From NCBI GenBank assembly GCA_027482905.1, contig JAIXVP010000368.1, positions 1 through 46,711 on the forward strand: 46,711 bases of DNA, given 5' to 3'. This stretch comes from Opitutaceae bacterium (lineage in GTDB: Bacteria; Verrucomicrobiota; Verrucomicrobiia; Opitutales; Opitutaceae). Below, in pieces: positions 15,610-25,840 of the stretch (position 1 is its first letter; each line of letters starts with the position of its first letter). The notes under the pieces were generated by a model. It was given only the letters and a program-made list of their open reading frames with translations, was not told the origin of the DNA and made no database searches. Made by a program: the position numbers and the translations under genes.

Positions 15610-17969
15610 TCCCGCGTCTTCCCTGGCTTGCCCTGCTCACCCTGCTGTTGTCCGCCTTCACCGCGAAACCGCTCCACGCCTCCACCATGCCCCGTCATTC
15701 CTTCAGCATCGCCGCCGAGGACTTCCTCCTCGACGGCCAGCCCTACGTCATCCGCTGCGGCGAGATTCATTTTCCCCGCGTGCCGCGCGAATACTGGCGC
15801 CATCGCCTGCAGATGTGCCGCGCCCTCGGACTCAACACCGTGTGCGTCTACCTGTTCTGGAATTTCCACGAGTGGGAGGAGGGGCGCTACGACTGGAGCG
15901 GCCCGGCCGACGTCGCCGAGTTCTGCCGCCTCGCCCAGGCCGAGGGCCTGTGGGTCATCCTCCGCCCGGGCCCCTATTCGTGCGCCGAGTGGGAGATGGG
16001 CGGCCTGCCGTGGTGGTTGGTCAAGACCGACGGCATCGGGCTGCGCTCCACCGATCCGCGTTTTCTCGAACCGGCCACCCGCTACCTCAAGGAAGTCGGC
16101 CGCGTGCTCGGTCCGCTCCAGATCACCCGCGGCGGCCCCATCCTGATGGTGCAGGTGGAAAATGAATACGGCTCCTTCGGGGACGACGCGGCCTACATGG
16201 GGGCGCTCCGCCAGTCTCTGCTCGACGGCGGCTTCGACGTGCCGCTCTTCGCCTGCAACCCCGCCGGCGCCATCGGCCAGGGTTGGAGATCCGACCTGTT
16301 CCAGGTGGTGAACTTCGGCGCGGGCGCCGCGCGCAAATCGTTCGAGACACTGCGCAAGTTTCAACCGACCGGCCCGCTGATGAACGGCGAGTATTACCCC
16401 GCCTGGTTCGACGTTTGGGGCCGCCGCCACCACACCGGCCCGGCCGGACCCATCGTGGCCGACCTCGACTACATGCTGACCCATCGGCACTCGTTCAGCA
16501 TCTACATGGCCCACGGCGGGACGTCCTTCGGCCTCTGGGCCGGCGCCGACCGTCCCTTCCTCCCCGACACATCGAGCTACGATTACGACGCCCCGATCAG
16601 CGAGGCCGGCTGGGTCACGCCGAAGTTCGACGCCATACGCGAGGTCTTCGCCCGCCACCTCCAGCCCGGCGAAACCCTTCCGCCCCCGCCCGCGCCCAAC
16701 CCGGTCGTCGCCGTGCCGCCCTTCGCCCTGACCGAGACCGCTCCCCTGCTGGCCAACCTGCCCGCACCCGCCGCCGACGACACCCCGCGCACCATGGAGT
16801 TCTACGGCCAGTCGCGTGGCGTCACCGTGTATGCGACCACCCTTCCCGCCGGCCCCGCCGGCCTGCTTTCGACCGAGGCGGTGCACGACTTTGGCTGGGT
16901 CTTTCTCGACGGGCGCCCCGCCGGCGTGCTCGACCGCCGCAGCCGCCGCTTTGCCCTCGCCCTGCCCGCCCGCGCCGCCGTCACCCGCCTTGAAATCGTG
17001 GTCGAGGCGATGGGACGCGTGAACTTCGGCCGCGAGGTGTTCGACCGCAAGGGCATCCACGGCCCCGTCCGCTTCACGCCGGCCGACGCCGAACCGTTCG
17101 TGGTCCGCGACTGGCGGATCCACTCGCTCCCGCTCGACGCCACGACCCTCGACGCCTTGCGTTTCCGGCCGGCCGACGCCACCGAATCCGGTCCGGCCTT
17201 CCGGCGCGGCGCCTTCGACCTCGCCGCGCCCGGCGACACCTTTCTCGACGTCCGCACCTGGGGCAAGGGCGTGGTCTGGATCAACGGCCACTGCCTCGGC
17301 CGCTTCTGGAACATCGGGCCAACCCAGACGATGTATGTTCCCGGCGTCTGGCTCCGCGCCGGCCGCAACGAAGTCGTGGTGCTCGACCTGCTCGGCCCCG
17401 CCCGCCCGGTTCTGGCCGGCCTGGAACGTCCCATCCTCGACGAACTGCGGCCCGAGCTCGATTTCGCCCGCTCCGTCCGCGCGCGCGGCGCCTTCGACGC
17501 CGACGGCCTAGCCGCCGCGTTCACCGGCGAACTCCGCCCCGAGGCCGAGTGGCAGGCGTTGGCCTTCGCCCGCCCCGCCACCGGCCGCTACCTCGCCTTC
17601 GAGGCCCTCGACGCCCATGACGGCCAGGCCCACGCGGCCATCAGCGAACTCGAGACCGTGTCCCCCGCCGGACAGGTCTTGTCCAAATCCGCCTGGACCA
17701 TCCTCTGGGTCGACAGCGAGGAAACCGCCGCCGAACCGGGCTACGCCGAGAACCTACTCGACGGGCAGCCCAACACCCACTGGCACACCGCCTACGGCGA
17801 AAAATCCACGCCGTTCCCCCACCGCGTCGTGATCGACCTCGGCGCGAACGTCGAGATCGGCGCCGTCCGCTACCTCGCCCGCGCGGGCGAGCTCAACAAA
17901 CCCGGCCGGGTGAAGAACGCCCGCGTCTACGTCTCCGACCAACCCTACGGTCTCGCCCCCGCCCGCTAA
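15606..17969 (+). CDS. Secreted beta-galactosidase, family GH35
   Basis: A 787-residue enzyme that removes beta-galactose from galactan side chains. The start is the GTG at 15606, overlapping the GH51 stop. It is chosen because it supplies a signal peptide (LPWLALLTLLLSAFTAKPLHAS); an ATG at 15687 would lack one. The catalytic barrel holds the GH35 signature GGPILMVQVENEYGSFG with acid/base Glu187 and nucleophile Glu262 in MNGEYYPAWF. Jelly-roll domains follow, with TWGKGVVWINGHCLGRFWNI near residue 560. The C-terminal 130 residues (YLAFEALDAHDGQAHAAISE, ENLLDGQPNTHWHTAYG) form an F5/8 type C (CBM32-like) domain. A much longer open frame upstream is only a shadow of GH51. Confidence 0.95.
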   Translation: MIPRLPWLALLTLLLSAFTAKPLHASTMPRHSFSIAAEDFLLDGQPYVIRCGEIHFPRVPREYWRHRLQMCRALGLNTVCVYLFWNFHEWEEGRYDWSGPADVAEFCRLAQAEGLWVILRPGPYSCAEWEMGGLPWWLVKTDGIGLRSTDPRFLEPATRYLKEVGRVLGPLQITRGGPILMVQVENEYGSFGDDAAYMGALRQSLLDGGFDVPLFACNPAGAIGQGWRSDLFQVVNFGAGAARKSFETLRKFQPTGPLMNGEYYPAWFDVWGRRHHTGPAGPIVADLDYMLTHRHSFSIYMAHGGTSFGLWAGADRPFLPDTSSYDYDAPISEAGWVTPKFDAIREVFARHLQPGETLPPPPAPNPVVAVPPFALTETAPLLANLPAPAADDTPRTMEFYGQSRGVTVYATTLPAGPAGLLSTEAVHDFGWVFLDGRPAGVLDRRSRRFALALPARAAVTRLEIVVEAMGRVNFGREVFDRKGIHGPVRFTPADAEPFVVRDWRIHSLPLDATTLDALRFRPADATESGPAFRRGAFDLAAPGDTFLDVRTWGKGVVWINGHCLGRFWNIGPTQTMYVPGVWLRAGRNEVVVLDLLGPARPVLAGLERPILDELRPELDFARSVRARGAFDADGLAAAFTGELRPEAEWQALAFARPATGRYLAFEALDAHDGQAHAAISELETVSPAGQVLSKSAWTILWVDSEETAAEPGYAENLLDGQPNTHWHTAYGEKSTPFPHRVVIDLGANVEIGAVRYLARAGELNKPGRVKNARVYVSDQPYGLAPAR

Positions 17970-17981
17970 AAACCGTCCCGC

Positions 17982-20369
17982 ATGCGCGCCCGAGTCCTGC
18001 TCGCCATGTTCTGCGCCTGCTCGCCGCCCGCCTTCGCCGGACCCGCTCCGCGCGTCGCCGAACCCTTCCCGGCGGACCGGGTGCGCCTGCTCGACGGTCC
18101 CTTCCTCGCCGCCCAGCGAACGAACGCCCGCTTCCTGCTGGAGGTGGTCGAGCCCGACCGCCTGCTCGCCGGCTTCCGCGCCCAGGCCGGCCTGCCCGCC
18201 AAGGCCGAACGCTACGGCGGCTGGGAGGCCCGCGGCATCAACGGTCATTCGCTCGGCCACTACCTCTCCGCCCTCGCATTCCACACCGCCGCCTCCGGCA
18301 ACGCCCGCGCGCTTGAGCGCGTGAACTACGTCGTCGCCGAACTCGCCGCCTGCCAGACGGCCAACGGCGACGGCTACGTCCTCCCGGTCGCCAAACGCGT
18401 CTACGAGGAACTCCGCGCCGGTCGCATCAAGGCCGCCGGTTTCTCCCTCAACGACGAGTGGGTCCCCAACTACACCCTGCACAAGGTCTTCGCCGGCCTG
18501 CGCGACGCCCACCGCGTCGCCGGCAACCGCCAGGCCCTCGAGGTCGAACGCCGCCTCGCCGACTACCTCGCCGGCGTCTACGCGAACCTCACCCCGGCCC
18601 AGGCCCAGGAAATCCTTCGCGCCGAGTTCGGCGGCCTGAACGAGGTGTTCGCCGACTTGTCGGCCGACACCGGAGACCCGCGCTACCTCGACCTCGCGCG
18701 CACCGTCTTCCATCACGACGCGATCCTCGGTCCGCTGGAACAGGGCCGCGACGAACTCGACGGGAAACACGGCAACACCCAGGTGCCCAAAGTCGTCGGC
18801 CTCGCCCGCCGGTATCAGCTCACCGGCGAACCCGCCGCCCGGGACGGCGTCGACACGTTCATGGAAAGCATCATCCGCCGCCGCTCCTTCGCGAACGGCG
18901 GCCACGGCGACCACGAGCATTTTTTCCCACCCGCCCAGTTCCCGGAAAAACTCGGCCCGCAAAACGCCGAGACGTGCAACACCTACAACATGGTCAAGCT
19001 CGCGGGCCTGAAATTCACCTGGCTGCCCGACGCCACCGACATGGATTTCGTGGAGCGCGGCCTAATCAACCACCTCCTCGCCAACCTCGGCCGCCAGCCG
19101 GGCGAGTTCGGTTATTTTCTCCCGCTCGGAAACATCGCCTACAAGACGTTCTCGACCCCCGACGTGTCCTGGTGGTGCTGCGTCGGCACCGGCATGGAAA
19201 ACCCCGCCCGCTACGGCGAACAGGTGTATTTCCACGGCCACGACACGCTCTGGGTAAACCTCTACGTCGCCTCCCGCCTCGACTGGCGGGAACGCGGGGT
19301 CGTCCTGCGTCAGGAGACCTCGTTTCCCGAGTCCGACCGGGTGCGTCTCGTGATCGAGAACGCGCCAGGACGCTTCGCCCTGCGCCTGCGCCATCCCGCC
19401 TGGTGCGCCGCCCCCGAACTTTCCATAAACGGCAAACCTGTGGATACCGGCAGCTCGCCCGGCTCCTACATGGTCCTCGACCGCGCCTGGCGCGACGGCG
19501 ACGTGATAGACCTTCGCCTGCCCATGGCGCTGCGCGCCGAGCCCCTGCCCCACTCCGATGACCAGATCGTCGCCCTGATGTATGGCCCGCTCCAGCTCGC
19601 CGCCGTCGTCCCGTCCGCCCCCGGCGCGCCCGACCCGGCCCGCCAACGTTACGGCGACCACCTGAAGTCCCCCGGCCGCGTCCCCGGCAACCCGCCTGTC
19701 TTGGTCGCGGCGGACGCCGCCGCCGCGCTCGGCGGCCTCCGGCCCGATCCGGCCGGAGGTTTCGCCGCCTTCCGCGCCGTCGGCGTGATGCAACCGGCCG
19801 ACCTCGTCCTCGTCCCGCTCCACCGTCTCTACGAAGAGCACTACGCCGCCTATTTCCGCCTCTATACCCCCGCCTCCTGGACCGAACGCCAAAACGAAGT
19901 GCGCGCCGAGGAGGCCGCCCGCGCCGCGCTCGAAGCCGCGACCCTCGACCGCGTCGATCCCGGCTTCCAACAATCCGAGGTCGAGCACGGCTTCGCCTCC
20001 GACCGCAGCGAAACCGGCGACCACCGCGACCGCAAGTGGCGCGACGCCCTGCCCGGCGGCTGGTTTTCCTATCGCATGGCGGTTAGTCCCGATAAACCCG
20101 TCGCGCTCGTCACCACCCACTGGGGCGGCGACCGCGGCCGCGAATACGAACTCTGGATCGACGACCACCGCATCCCGGTGCGCCTGCCGGCCGGCCCTCG
20201 CGACGCCTTTTTCGAGGCCGCCTACGCCCTCTCCCCGGAACTCACCCGGGGCAAAAACCACGTCACCGTCCGCCTCGCCGCCCCGGGAGCCCGCGCCGGC
20301 GCCTTCGGCCTGCGCATCGTCGCGGCCGCAGCGATCACCGCGTCCCAATGGCGCGAGGGTCGCCGCTGA
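17982..20369 (+). CDS. Beta-L-arabinofuranosidase, GH146/GH127 type
   Basis: A 795-residue secreted enzyme of the DUF1680 (alpha/alpha)6-barrel group, which removes beta-L-arabinofuranose from plant arabinans and glycoproteins. A signal peptide ends near AFAG (residue 20). Family marks are RYGGWEARGINGHSLGHYLS, NAETCNTYNMVKLAGLKF and WWCCVGTGMENPARYGE. The two adjacent Cys (399-400) supply the metal-held cysteine nucleophile used by this group. The CCVGTGMEN form matches GH146 better than the CxCCPPN form of GH127, from memory of the families. The C-terminal 130 residues are an extra beta domain (VALVTTHWGGDRGREYELWI). It sits 12 nt after the GH35 gene. Confidence 0.92.
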   Translation: MRARVLLAMFCACSPPAFAGPAPRVAEPFPADRVRLLDGPFLAAQRTNARFLLEVVEPDRLLAGFRAQAGLPAKAERYGGWEARGINGHSLGHYLSALAFHTAASGNARALERVNYVVAELAACQTANGDGYVLPVAKRVYEELRAGRIKAAGFSLNDEWVPNYTLHKVFAGLRDAHRVAGNRQALEVERRLADYLAGVYANLTPAQAQEILRAEFGGLNEVFADLSADTGDPRYLDLARTVFHHDAILGPLEQGRDELDGKHGNTQVPKVVGLARRYQLTGEPAARDGVDTFMESIIRRRSFANGGHGDHEHFFPPAQFPEKLGPQNAETCNTYNMVKLAGLKFTWLPDATDMDFVERGLINHLLANLGRQPGEFGYFLPLGNIAYKTFSTPDVSWWCCVGTGMENPARYGEQVYFHGHDTLWVNLYVASRLDWRERGVVLRQETSFPESDRVRLVIENAPGRFALRLRHPAWCAAPELSINGKPVDTGSSPGSYMVLDRAWRDGDVIDLRLPMALRAEPLPHSDDQIVALMYGPLQLAAVVPSAPGAPDPARQRYGDHLKSPGRVPGNPPVLVAADAAAALGGLRPDPAGGFAAFRAVGVMQPADLVLVPLHRLYEEHYAAYFRLYTPASWTERQNEVRAEEAARAALEAATLDRVDPGFQQSEVEHGFASDRSETGDHRDRKWRDALPGGWFSYRMAVSPDKPVALVTTHWGGDRGREYELWIDDHRIPVRLPAGPRDAFFEAAYALSPELTRGKNHVTVRLAAPGARAGAFGLRIVAAAAITASQWREGRR

Positions 20370-20407
20370 GCGGCGGGCCGGTCTCTCCGTCTACCTCACC
20401 CCAGCCC

Positions 20408-23400
20408 GTGCCATCCCTACCCTTCGTTCGCCCCTTCCTCGCCTTCGCGCTTCTGGCGCTCGGTGCGCTGCTTCCCTGCTTCGCGTCCGCCCAGACGATC
20501 GCCATCACCGAAGGTGTGCAGACCTACGGTTCGCTCAGCGGCGCGACCGTGACCCTGACCGGCAAGTCCGAACTGCGCCTGACCGCCGCATCCGCCGCGC
20601 TGACCGGCTCCGTCGTCAACCTCAACTCCCTCGACTCCGCCCTGCTGTTCACGAACGTGCGGCCCTCGACGGTCGCCTCGGCCTACCTGGGTCAAATCCG
20701 CGTGAACGGCGCGGCCGCCGTCTCGGGCACGAACGTGCGGATCGTCCAATACGGCGCCGGCGCCATCATCCTGCCCCACACCCAGGGGCTCGCGCCGCTC
20801 CAGGTGTTCACCGGTCCGGATTTCTCCGGCAGCTCGCGCGACATTCCCCAATACCGGACCTACAACAGCTCCGGCACGCTCGGCGCGTTTGACCGCACCA
20901 TCAGCTCGCTCCGGCTCCGTCGCGGCTACATGGCCACCGTCTCCACCCAGACCGACGGCACCGGCCCGAGCCGCCTCTACATCGCCCAGGACGGCGACCT
21001 GGAAATCGGCCGCCTGCCCGCCGAACTCGACAACGCCATCGCCTTCATCCGCGTCCTGCCCTGGCGCTGGGTCTCCAAGAAAGGCGCCTGCGACATCGCC
21101 CCGACCACCCTCGACGCGTCGTGGTTCTACAACTGGAACAACGACGGCAACGTCGTCCAATCCACCCTCGATCACGAGTTCGTGCCCATCCGCCAGCAAC
21201 GCTGGTGGCCCGCCTACCCGACCAACAAACCCGAATCCAACCACCTGCTAGGCTTCAACGAACCGAACAACCCGGTCGAGGACGCCTACACGTCGCTGGA
21301 CAACGGCAACGTCGACACCGCCATCGCCGTGTGGCCCGAGTTGCTCGCCGTCGGACTGCGCGTCGGCGCCCCCGCCGTCACCGACGGCGGCGAGACCTGG
21401 CTCTACGATTTCATGGCCAAGGCCGACGCCGCCCGCCTCCGCGTCGACTACGTTCCGATCCACTTTTACCGCTGCGGCTATTCCGCGTCCCAGCTCTACG
21501 CCTGGCTCTACAACATCCACGTCCGCACCGGCCGCCCGTTGTGGGTGACCGAGTTCAACAACGGGGCCAACTGGACCACCTGCGCCGACCCCACCCTGGA
21601 ACAAAACGCCACCACCATCGCCGCGTTCACCGAGATGCTGGACAACGCCCCGTTCATCGAGCGCTACGCCATCTACAGCGCGGTCGAGCCGGTGCGCCAG
21701 ATGGTGGACTCCAACGGCGCCCTCACCCCGGCCGGCACCGCCTACAAGGCCAACGCGTCCCCCATCGGCTACACCCAGCGCCTCCCCGCCGCCGGTTCGC
21801 GCGCCGCCGCCCAGTTCTCCTTCGACGGCACCACCCTGGACAACGCCGGCCTCGGAAACCACGCGATCGGCGCCGGCCGCCCCGCCTTCACCGCCGGCCG
21901 CACCGGCCAGGCCGTCCGCCTCGACGGTTCGACCACCCACCTGCAACTCCCTCCGGACGTCGCCAACGCGACCGCCTTCACCTTCGCCGCCTGGGTGCGC
22001 TGGGATGGCGGCGCCGTCTGGCAACGCATCTTCGACTTCGGCCGCGACACCACGCACTACATGTTCCTCACCCCGGCCGCCGGGTCAGGCACGCTGCGCT
22101 TCGCCATCAACAACGGCTCCGGCGAACAACTCGTCGAGTCCGCCGGCCTCGCCTCCGGCCAATGGCAACACGTCGCGGTCACCCTCTCCGGAGGAGTCGC
22201 GCGGCTCTACCGCAACGGCTCCCTGGCCGCGTCCGCCGCCGTGAGCATCACCCCCGCCCAGCTCGCCGCCGACTTGAATTACCTCGGCAAGAGCCAGTTC
22301 TCGGCCGATCCCCTTTTCGCCGGTCGCCTCGACGACGTGTTGATTCTGGACCGCGCGCTCGGCGCCACCCAGATCGCCGCGCTCCAGACCAACACCGCCC
22401 CCGCCTTCTCCGCCGCCACCCTGCCGGACGGAACCGCCACCCAGGGCGTCGCCTACACCGGCTCGCTGGCCGGCTCCGCCACCGACCCGGACGCGGGCGA
22501 CACCCTCTCCTACGGCAAGGTCGCCGGTCCCGCCTGGCTCCAGGTCGCGCCCGGGGGCGCCCTCTCCGGCACCCCGACCTTCGACGAGGAGGGCACGCAG
22601 GAGTTCGTGCTGACCGTGACCGACGCCGCCGGCGCCACCGACTCGATCGTGCTCAAGCTCACCCTGCCCCTCGTCATGGGCTCCGGCGTCTGGAACACCG
22701 ACGCGTCCGGCTCGTGGGGCACCACCACGAATTGGACCGCCGCGTTCCCCGCCAACGGCCGCGGCCGCAACGCCGATTTCAGCACGGTCAACCTTTCCAC
22801 CGATCGCACCGTGACCCTGGACGCCGCCCGCACCCTCGGCGGCCTGGTTTTCGGCGACACCACCGGATCGGAGAACCAGACCATCGCCACCACCGCCGGA
22901 GCCGCCCTCACCCTGAACACCGGCACCTCCTCCGCGCCCTCCATCCAGGTGAAGCAGAACACCGCCACGCTCAACCTGCCGCTCGCCGGCAGCTCGGGCT
23001 TGGTCAAGGACGGCGCGGGCGCGCTTGTCCTCGGCGCCGTCAATCCACTTTCCGGCAACATCACCCTCAACGCCGGCACCCTCGCCGTGATCGGCTCGGC
23101 CGCGCTTTTTCCCGGCGGCTGGAACAACACCGCCGTGGTCACGGTGAACGCCGGCGCCACCCTCGAGCTCGACCGCTGGGGCTACGGTCCGGGCGGAACC
23201 TATCGCACCCAGGCGCTGGGTGGCCTCGACTACGCGCCGGCCCGGCTCGTGCTCAACGGCGGCAAACTGCGCTACACCGGCGGCACGGCCGGCGCTCCGC
23301 TCGATCCCGCCGAGCTTCCCTACGGCCCGGGCTTCACCATCGGCGCCGGCGGCGCGACCTTGGAGGCCGCCAAGGCGGACGATACGTGGACGGTGAAAAA

Positions 23401-24463
23401 CGACAGCCGCGGCGTCGGCGTGATCGCCAGCGCGTCCGCCGGCACCCTGATCCTCGCCGGCGCCGGAAACGGCGTGCTGGAAAAAGTGATACCCGGGGCG
23501 GGCGGCCTGCTCAAAACCGGCGCCGGCACCTGGACGCTGCCGCTGGCCAACACCTACTCCGGCCCCACCGCCGTCAACGGCGGCACGCTGCGCGTCACCG
23601 GTTCCCTCGCCGGCGGCGCCGTTTCCGTGGGCTCCGGCGCCACCCTCGAGGGCACCGGCGTCGTCGGCGGGGCGCTCACCCTCCAGTCCGGCGCGCGCCT
23701 CGCCCCCGGCGCCGGGGGCGTCGGCCGCCTGATCGCGACCGGCGGGGTCACCTTCCTAGCCGGGGCCGCCGCGCGCTTCGAGTTGAACAAAACCGCCGCC
23801 TCCCGTGATTCGCTCGCCGTCACCGGCGCGCTCGTCCTGGCCGGCACGCTGGAGGTCTCGAACCTCGCCGGCACCCTCGCGCTAGGCGACTCTTTCGACC
23901 TCTTCGACGCGACCACCTGCTCCGGCTCATTCTCGACCTTCAGCCTGCCCGTCCTGCCCGCCGGCCTCGCGTGGGACACAAGCGCCCTCACCGCCTTCGG
24001 CGTCATCCGCGTGGTCGCGGCGGCGGACTACGCCGCCTGGGCCGCCGGCCTGCCCTTTCCCGTCGGCCAGTCCGACCTCACCCTGGATCCCGACGGCGAC
24101 GGCCTCGCCAACGCGTTCGAGTGGCTCTTCGAGGGCAACCCGCTCGCCGCCGACTCCGCCTCGCGCCGCCCGGGCGCCTTGGCGCGCACCGTGACCACGG
24201 CGGAGTTCCCCGGCGCGGCGGCCGACAAGACCTACCTCACCATGACCGCCCGCATCCGGAAAAACCACCCCGGTCTGTCTCTCGTGCCCCAGGCCGCCTC
24301 CGCGCTCCACCTGCTCGACGCCGCCGAAGCCGCCACGCCGGTGACCTCGTTCGTCGTCGCCGACGAAGCCGGTTTCGAAACGCGCACCTGGATCTACACC
24401 ACCGCCCTCCAGGACAGCGCCACCGGATGCGGCTTCATGCGCCTGAAGCTGGTCGCGGAATGA
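20408..24463 (+). CDS. Giant secreted GH128-like protein with LamG and strand-repeat domains
   Basis: A 1351-residue protein starting at the GTG at 20408, chosen because a signal peptide follows (FLAFALLALGALLPCFASAQ). An ATG at 20348 would overlap the previous gene. A conserved N-terminal beta domain (about 22-250) precedes a GH128-like (Glyco_hydro_cc) barrel, about 255-460, with acid/base Glu285 in GFNEPNNP and nucleophile Glu382 in LWVTEFNNG. Then come a LamG/concanavalin domain (466-662), a putative-Ig domain (665-757), and a long region of autotransporter-associated strand repeats (about 760-1200; LLKTGAGTWTLPLANTYSGP is typical). The C-terminus has DPDGDGLANAFEWLFEGNPL, a calcium-motif module common in Verrucomicrobiota exoproteins. 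GH128 members cut beta-1,3-glucan, so the substrate in this pectin locus is uncertain. Confidence 0.85.
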   Translation: MPSLPFVRPFLAFALLALGALLPCFASAQTIAITEGVQTYGSLSGATVTLTGKSELRLTAASAALTGSVVNLNSLDSALLFTNVRPSTVASAYLGQIRVNGAAAVSGTNVRIVQYGAGAIILPHTQGLAPLQVFTGPDFSGSSRDIPQYRTYNSSGTLGAFDRTISSLRLRRGYMATVSTQTDGTGPSRLYIAQDGDLEIGRLPAELDNAIAFIRVLPWRWVSKKGACDIAPTTLDASWFYNWNNDGNVVQSTLDHEFVPIRQQRWWPAYPTNKPESNHLLGFNEPNNPVEDAYTSLDNGNVDTAIAVWPELLAVGLRVGAPAVTDGGETWLYDFMAKADAARLRVDYVPIHFYRCGYSASQLYAWLYNIHVRTGRPLWVTEFNNGANWTTCADPTLEQNATTIAAFTEMLDNAPFIERYAIYSAVEPVRQMVDSNGALTPAGTAYKANASPIGYTQRLPAAGSRAAAQFSFDGTTLDNAGLGNHAIGAGRPAFTAGRTGQAVRLDGSTTHLQLPPDVANATAFTFAAWVRWDGGAVWQRIFDFGRDTTHYMFLTPAAGSGTLRFAINNGSGEQLVESAGLASGQWQHVAVTLSGGVARLYRNGSLAASAAVSITPAQLAADLNYLGKSQFSADPLFAGRLDDVLILDRALGATQIAALQTNTAPAFSAATLPDGTATQGVAYTGSLAGSATDPDAGDTLSYGKVAGPAWLQVAPGGALSGTPTFDEEGTQEFVLTVTDAAGATDSIVLKLTLPLVMGSGVWNTDASGSWGTTTNWTAAFPANGRGRNADFSTVNLSTDRTVTLDAARTLGGLVFGDTTGSENQTIATTAGAALTLNTGTSSAPSIQVKQNTATLNLPLAGSSGLVKDGAGALVLGAVNPLSGNITLNAGTLAVIGSAALFPGGWNNTAVVTVNAGATLELDRWGYGPGGTYRTQALGGLDYAPARLVLNGGKLRYTGGTAGAPLDPAELPYGPGFTIGAGGATLEAAKADDTWTVKNDSRGVGVIASASAGTLILAGAGNGVLEKVIPGAGGLLKTGAGTWTLPLANTYSGPTAVNGGTLRVTGSLAGGAVSVGSGATLEGTGVVGGALTLQSGARLAPGAGGVGRLIATGGVTFLAGAAARFELNKTAASRDSLAVTGALVLAGTLEVSNLAGTLALGDSFDLFDATTCSGSFSTFSLPVLPAGLAWDTSALTAFGVIRVVAAADYAAWAAGLPFPVGQSDLTLDPDGDGLANAFEWLFEGNPLAADSASRRPGALARTVTTAEFPGAAADKTYLTMTARIRKNHPGLSLVPQAASALHLLDAAEAATPVTSFVVADEAGFETRTWIYTTALQDSATGCGFMRLKLVAE

Positions 24464-24482
24464 CCCGGGCGCGACATCTCGC

Positions 24483-25706
24483 CTAGACCACCTTCTCGCG
24501 TCGCGAATCCGTTCCGGCGGACCGGACGAAGCCGCCGGAACGCTCCATCCGCGCCGGGAAATCCACCAGCTCGGCGCGCTTGCTCGCCAAAGTGGAGGCG
24601 ACCGGGGAGATAGGGCGAAGAGACGGCGCCAAGGAACGATCCGCGGCGTCGGAATGAAACACCAGACCTATCGCGGTCGAAGGCGGCCCCTCGCCAACGG
24701 CGTTGCTCGCGGTCACGACGTAGTGGTAACCCGAACCGAGGGCGGCGATGGCGCTCGAGTGCTCGGAAGACAACAATCCGGACACCACCTCCTCGTAGCG
24801 CGCATCCAGTCCCGGGGAACGCGTCCGCTTCAGGCGGTAGACCAGGGCGGACGCGGAAGCCCTCCAGGTGAAGACAGCCCGACCGGCCTTTATCTGCACC
24901 GCCAGCCCGGAGGGCGCGGGCGGCCGCGCGGACGCGGCCGGCAAGCGCACATCAAGCTCCTGACCGACGCCCAAAACCACCCGATGATCCGGACGAACCG
25001 GCACCCCCGCGCCCGCGCCGCGTCCCGGGCCAACGAGCACCACTTGAAATTCGCGACGCGCGTCCGGATTCGAAACCGGGCCGCCGGACGACTTGAACCG
25101 CAACTCCCGCGCCCGCTCATCCCACATCACGGTGATCTCCGCGCCGCCGGCGTGCGCGGGCAGGGTCAAACTGGCGTTCGCCCCCGGATAGACCCGGAGT
25201 TCAAGACCGCCGGCGGCCTCACCCGGCCGACCGGTCCCGATGGCGAGCGGTAAAATCGTCCCGGCCCGCACATAAAGCGGGATCACTTCAACGTTCGCGC
25301 CGGGCCGCACGGTTTGTTCTCCGGCAAAAACCGCGCCCGCCCAGAAATCGAACCAGTCCGCGCCCGCCGGCAAGGCGACGGGCACGGTTTCGGCGCAATC
25401 GACGGGCACTGGCTGCACCCAAAGCCGCGGACCAAAGAAAAAACCCCGCAACCGGGCGCCGGATCGGGCGTAATCCTTGGGACTCGCCGCCAGGGCCCGA
25501 ACGGATGCCTCCGACCCGGCCGCCGTGAATTCGGAGCGGTGGCAGTCGATGTAAGGCTCGAGCCGGGCGCGCAGCCGGATGATTTCCCCCAACGCGCGTT
25601 GGGTTGGAGCGGGCGCCAGCCATGCATCCGGGCCGGGGTTGGACGGGCGATAGGCGGGCGAAAACACGCTCGATTGAAACCAGCGGGTAAAAAGGACGGT
25701 GGCCAT
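24483..25706 (-). pseudogene. Truncated GH31 glycosidase remnant plus fibronectin-like domain
   Basis: A 407-residue frame that begins inside a GH31 catalytic domain. LFTRWFQSSVFSPAYRPS and LRARLEPYIDCHRSE correspond to the last part of the barrel. VEVIPLYVRAGTILPLAIGT and LELRVYPGANASLTL are the proximal and distal C-terminal beta domains. From about residue 265 a fibronectin-III-like domain follows (APSGLAVQIKAGRAVFTWRA, YHYVVTASNAVGEGPPST). The roughly 400-500 N-terminal residues with the catalytic Asp pair are absent. An in-frame TAG stands three codons upstream of the ATG at 25706, and no GH31 coding is found before the kinase gene 134 nt away. It is most likely a non-functional remnant. 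Confidence 0.75.
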
Positions 25707-25840
25707 GGGTCGCTAAACGGGGTGGGGAAACAAAGACGGAATCGGTCGCTATGGGGTAAGAACGCAAAGTCCCCGCGAAACCCGCCAAACCGGCTGTTTT
25801 TTCCAGGCCTCGCCCCCGCCCGAAGCGCGGACCGGAGATC

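Noticed and set aside
15246-17291. 681-codon open frame on the minus strand across the GH35 gene
   Set aside because: Antisense shadow caused by GC-biased third positions; no recognisable domain.
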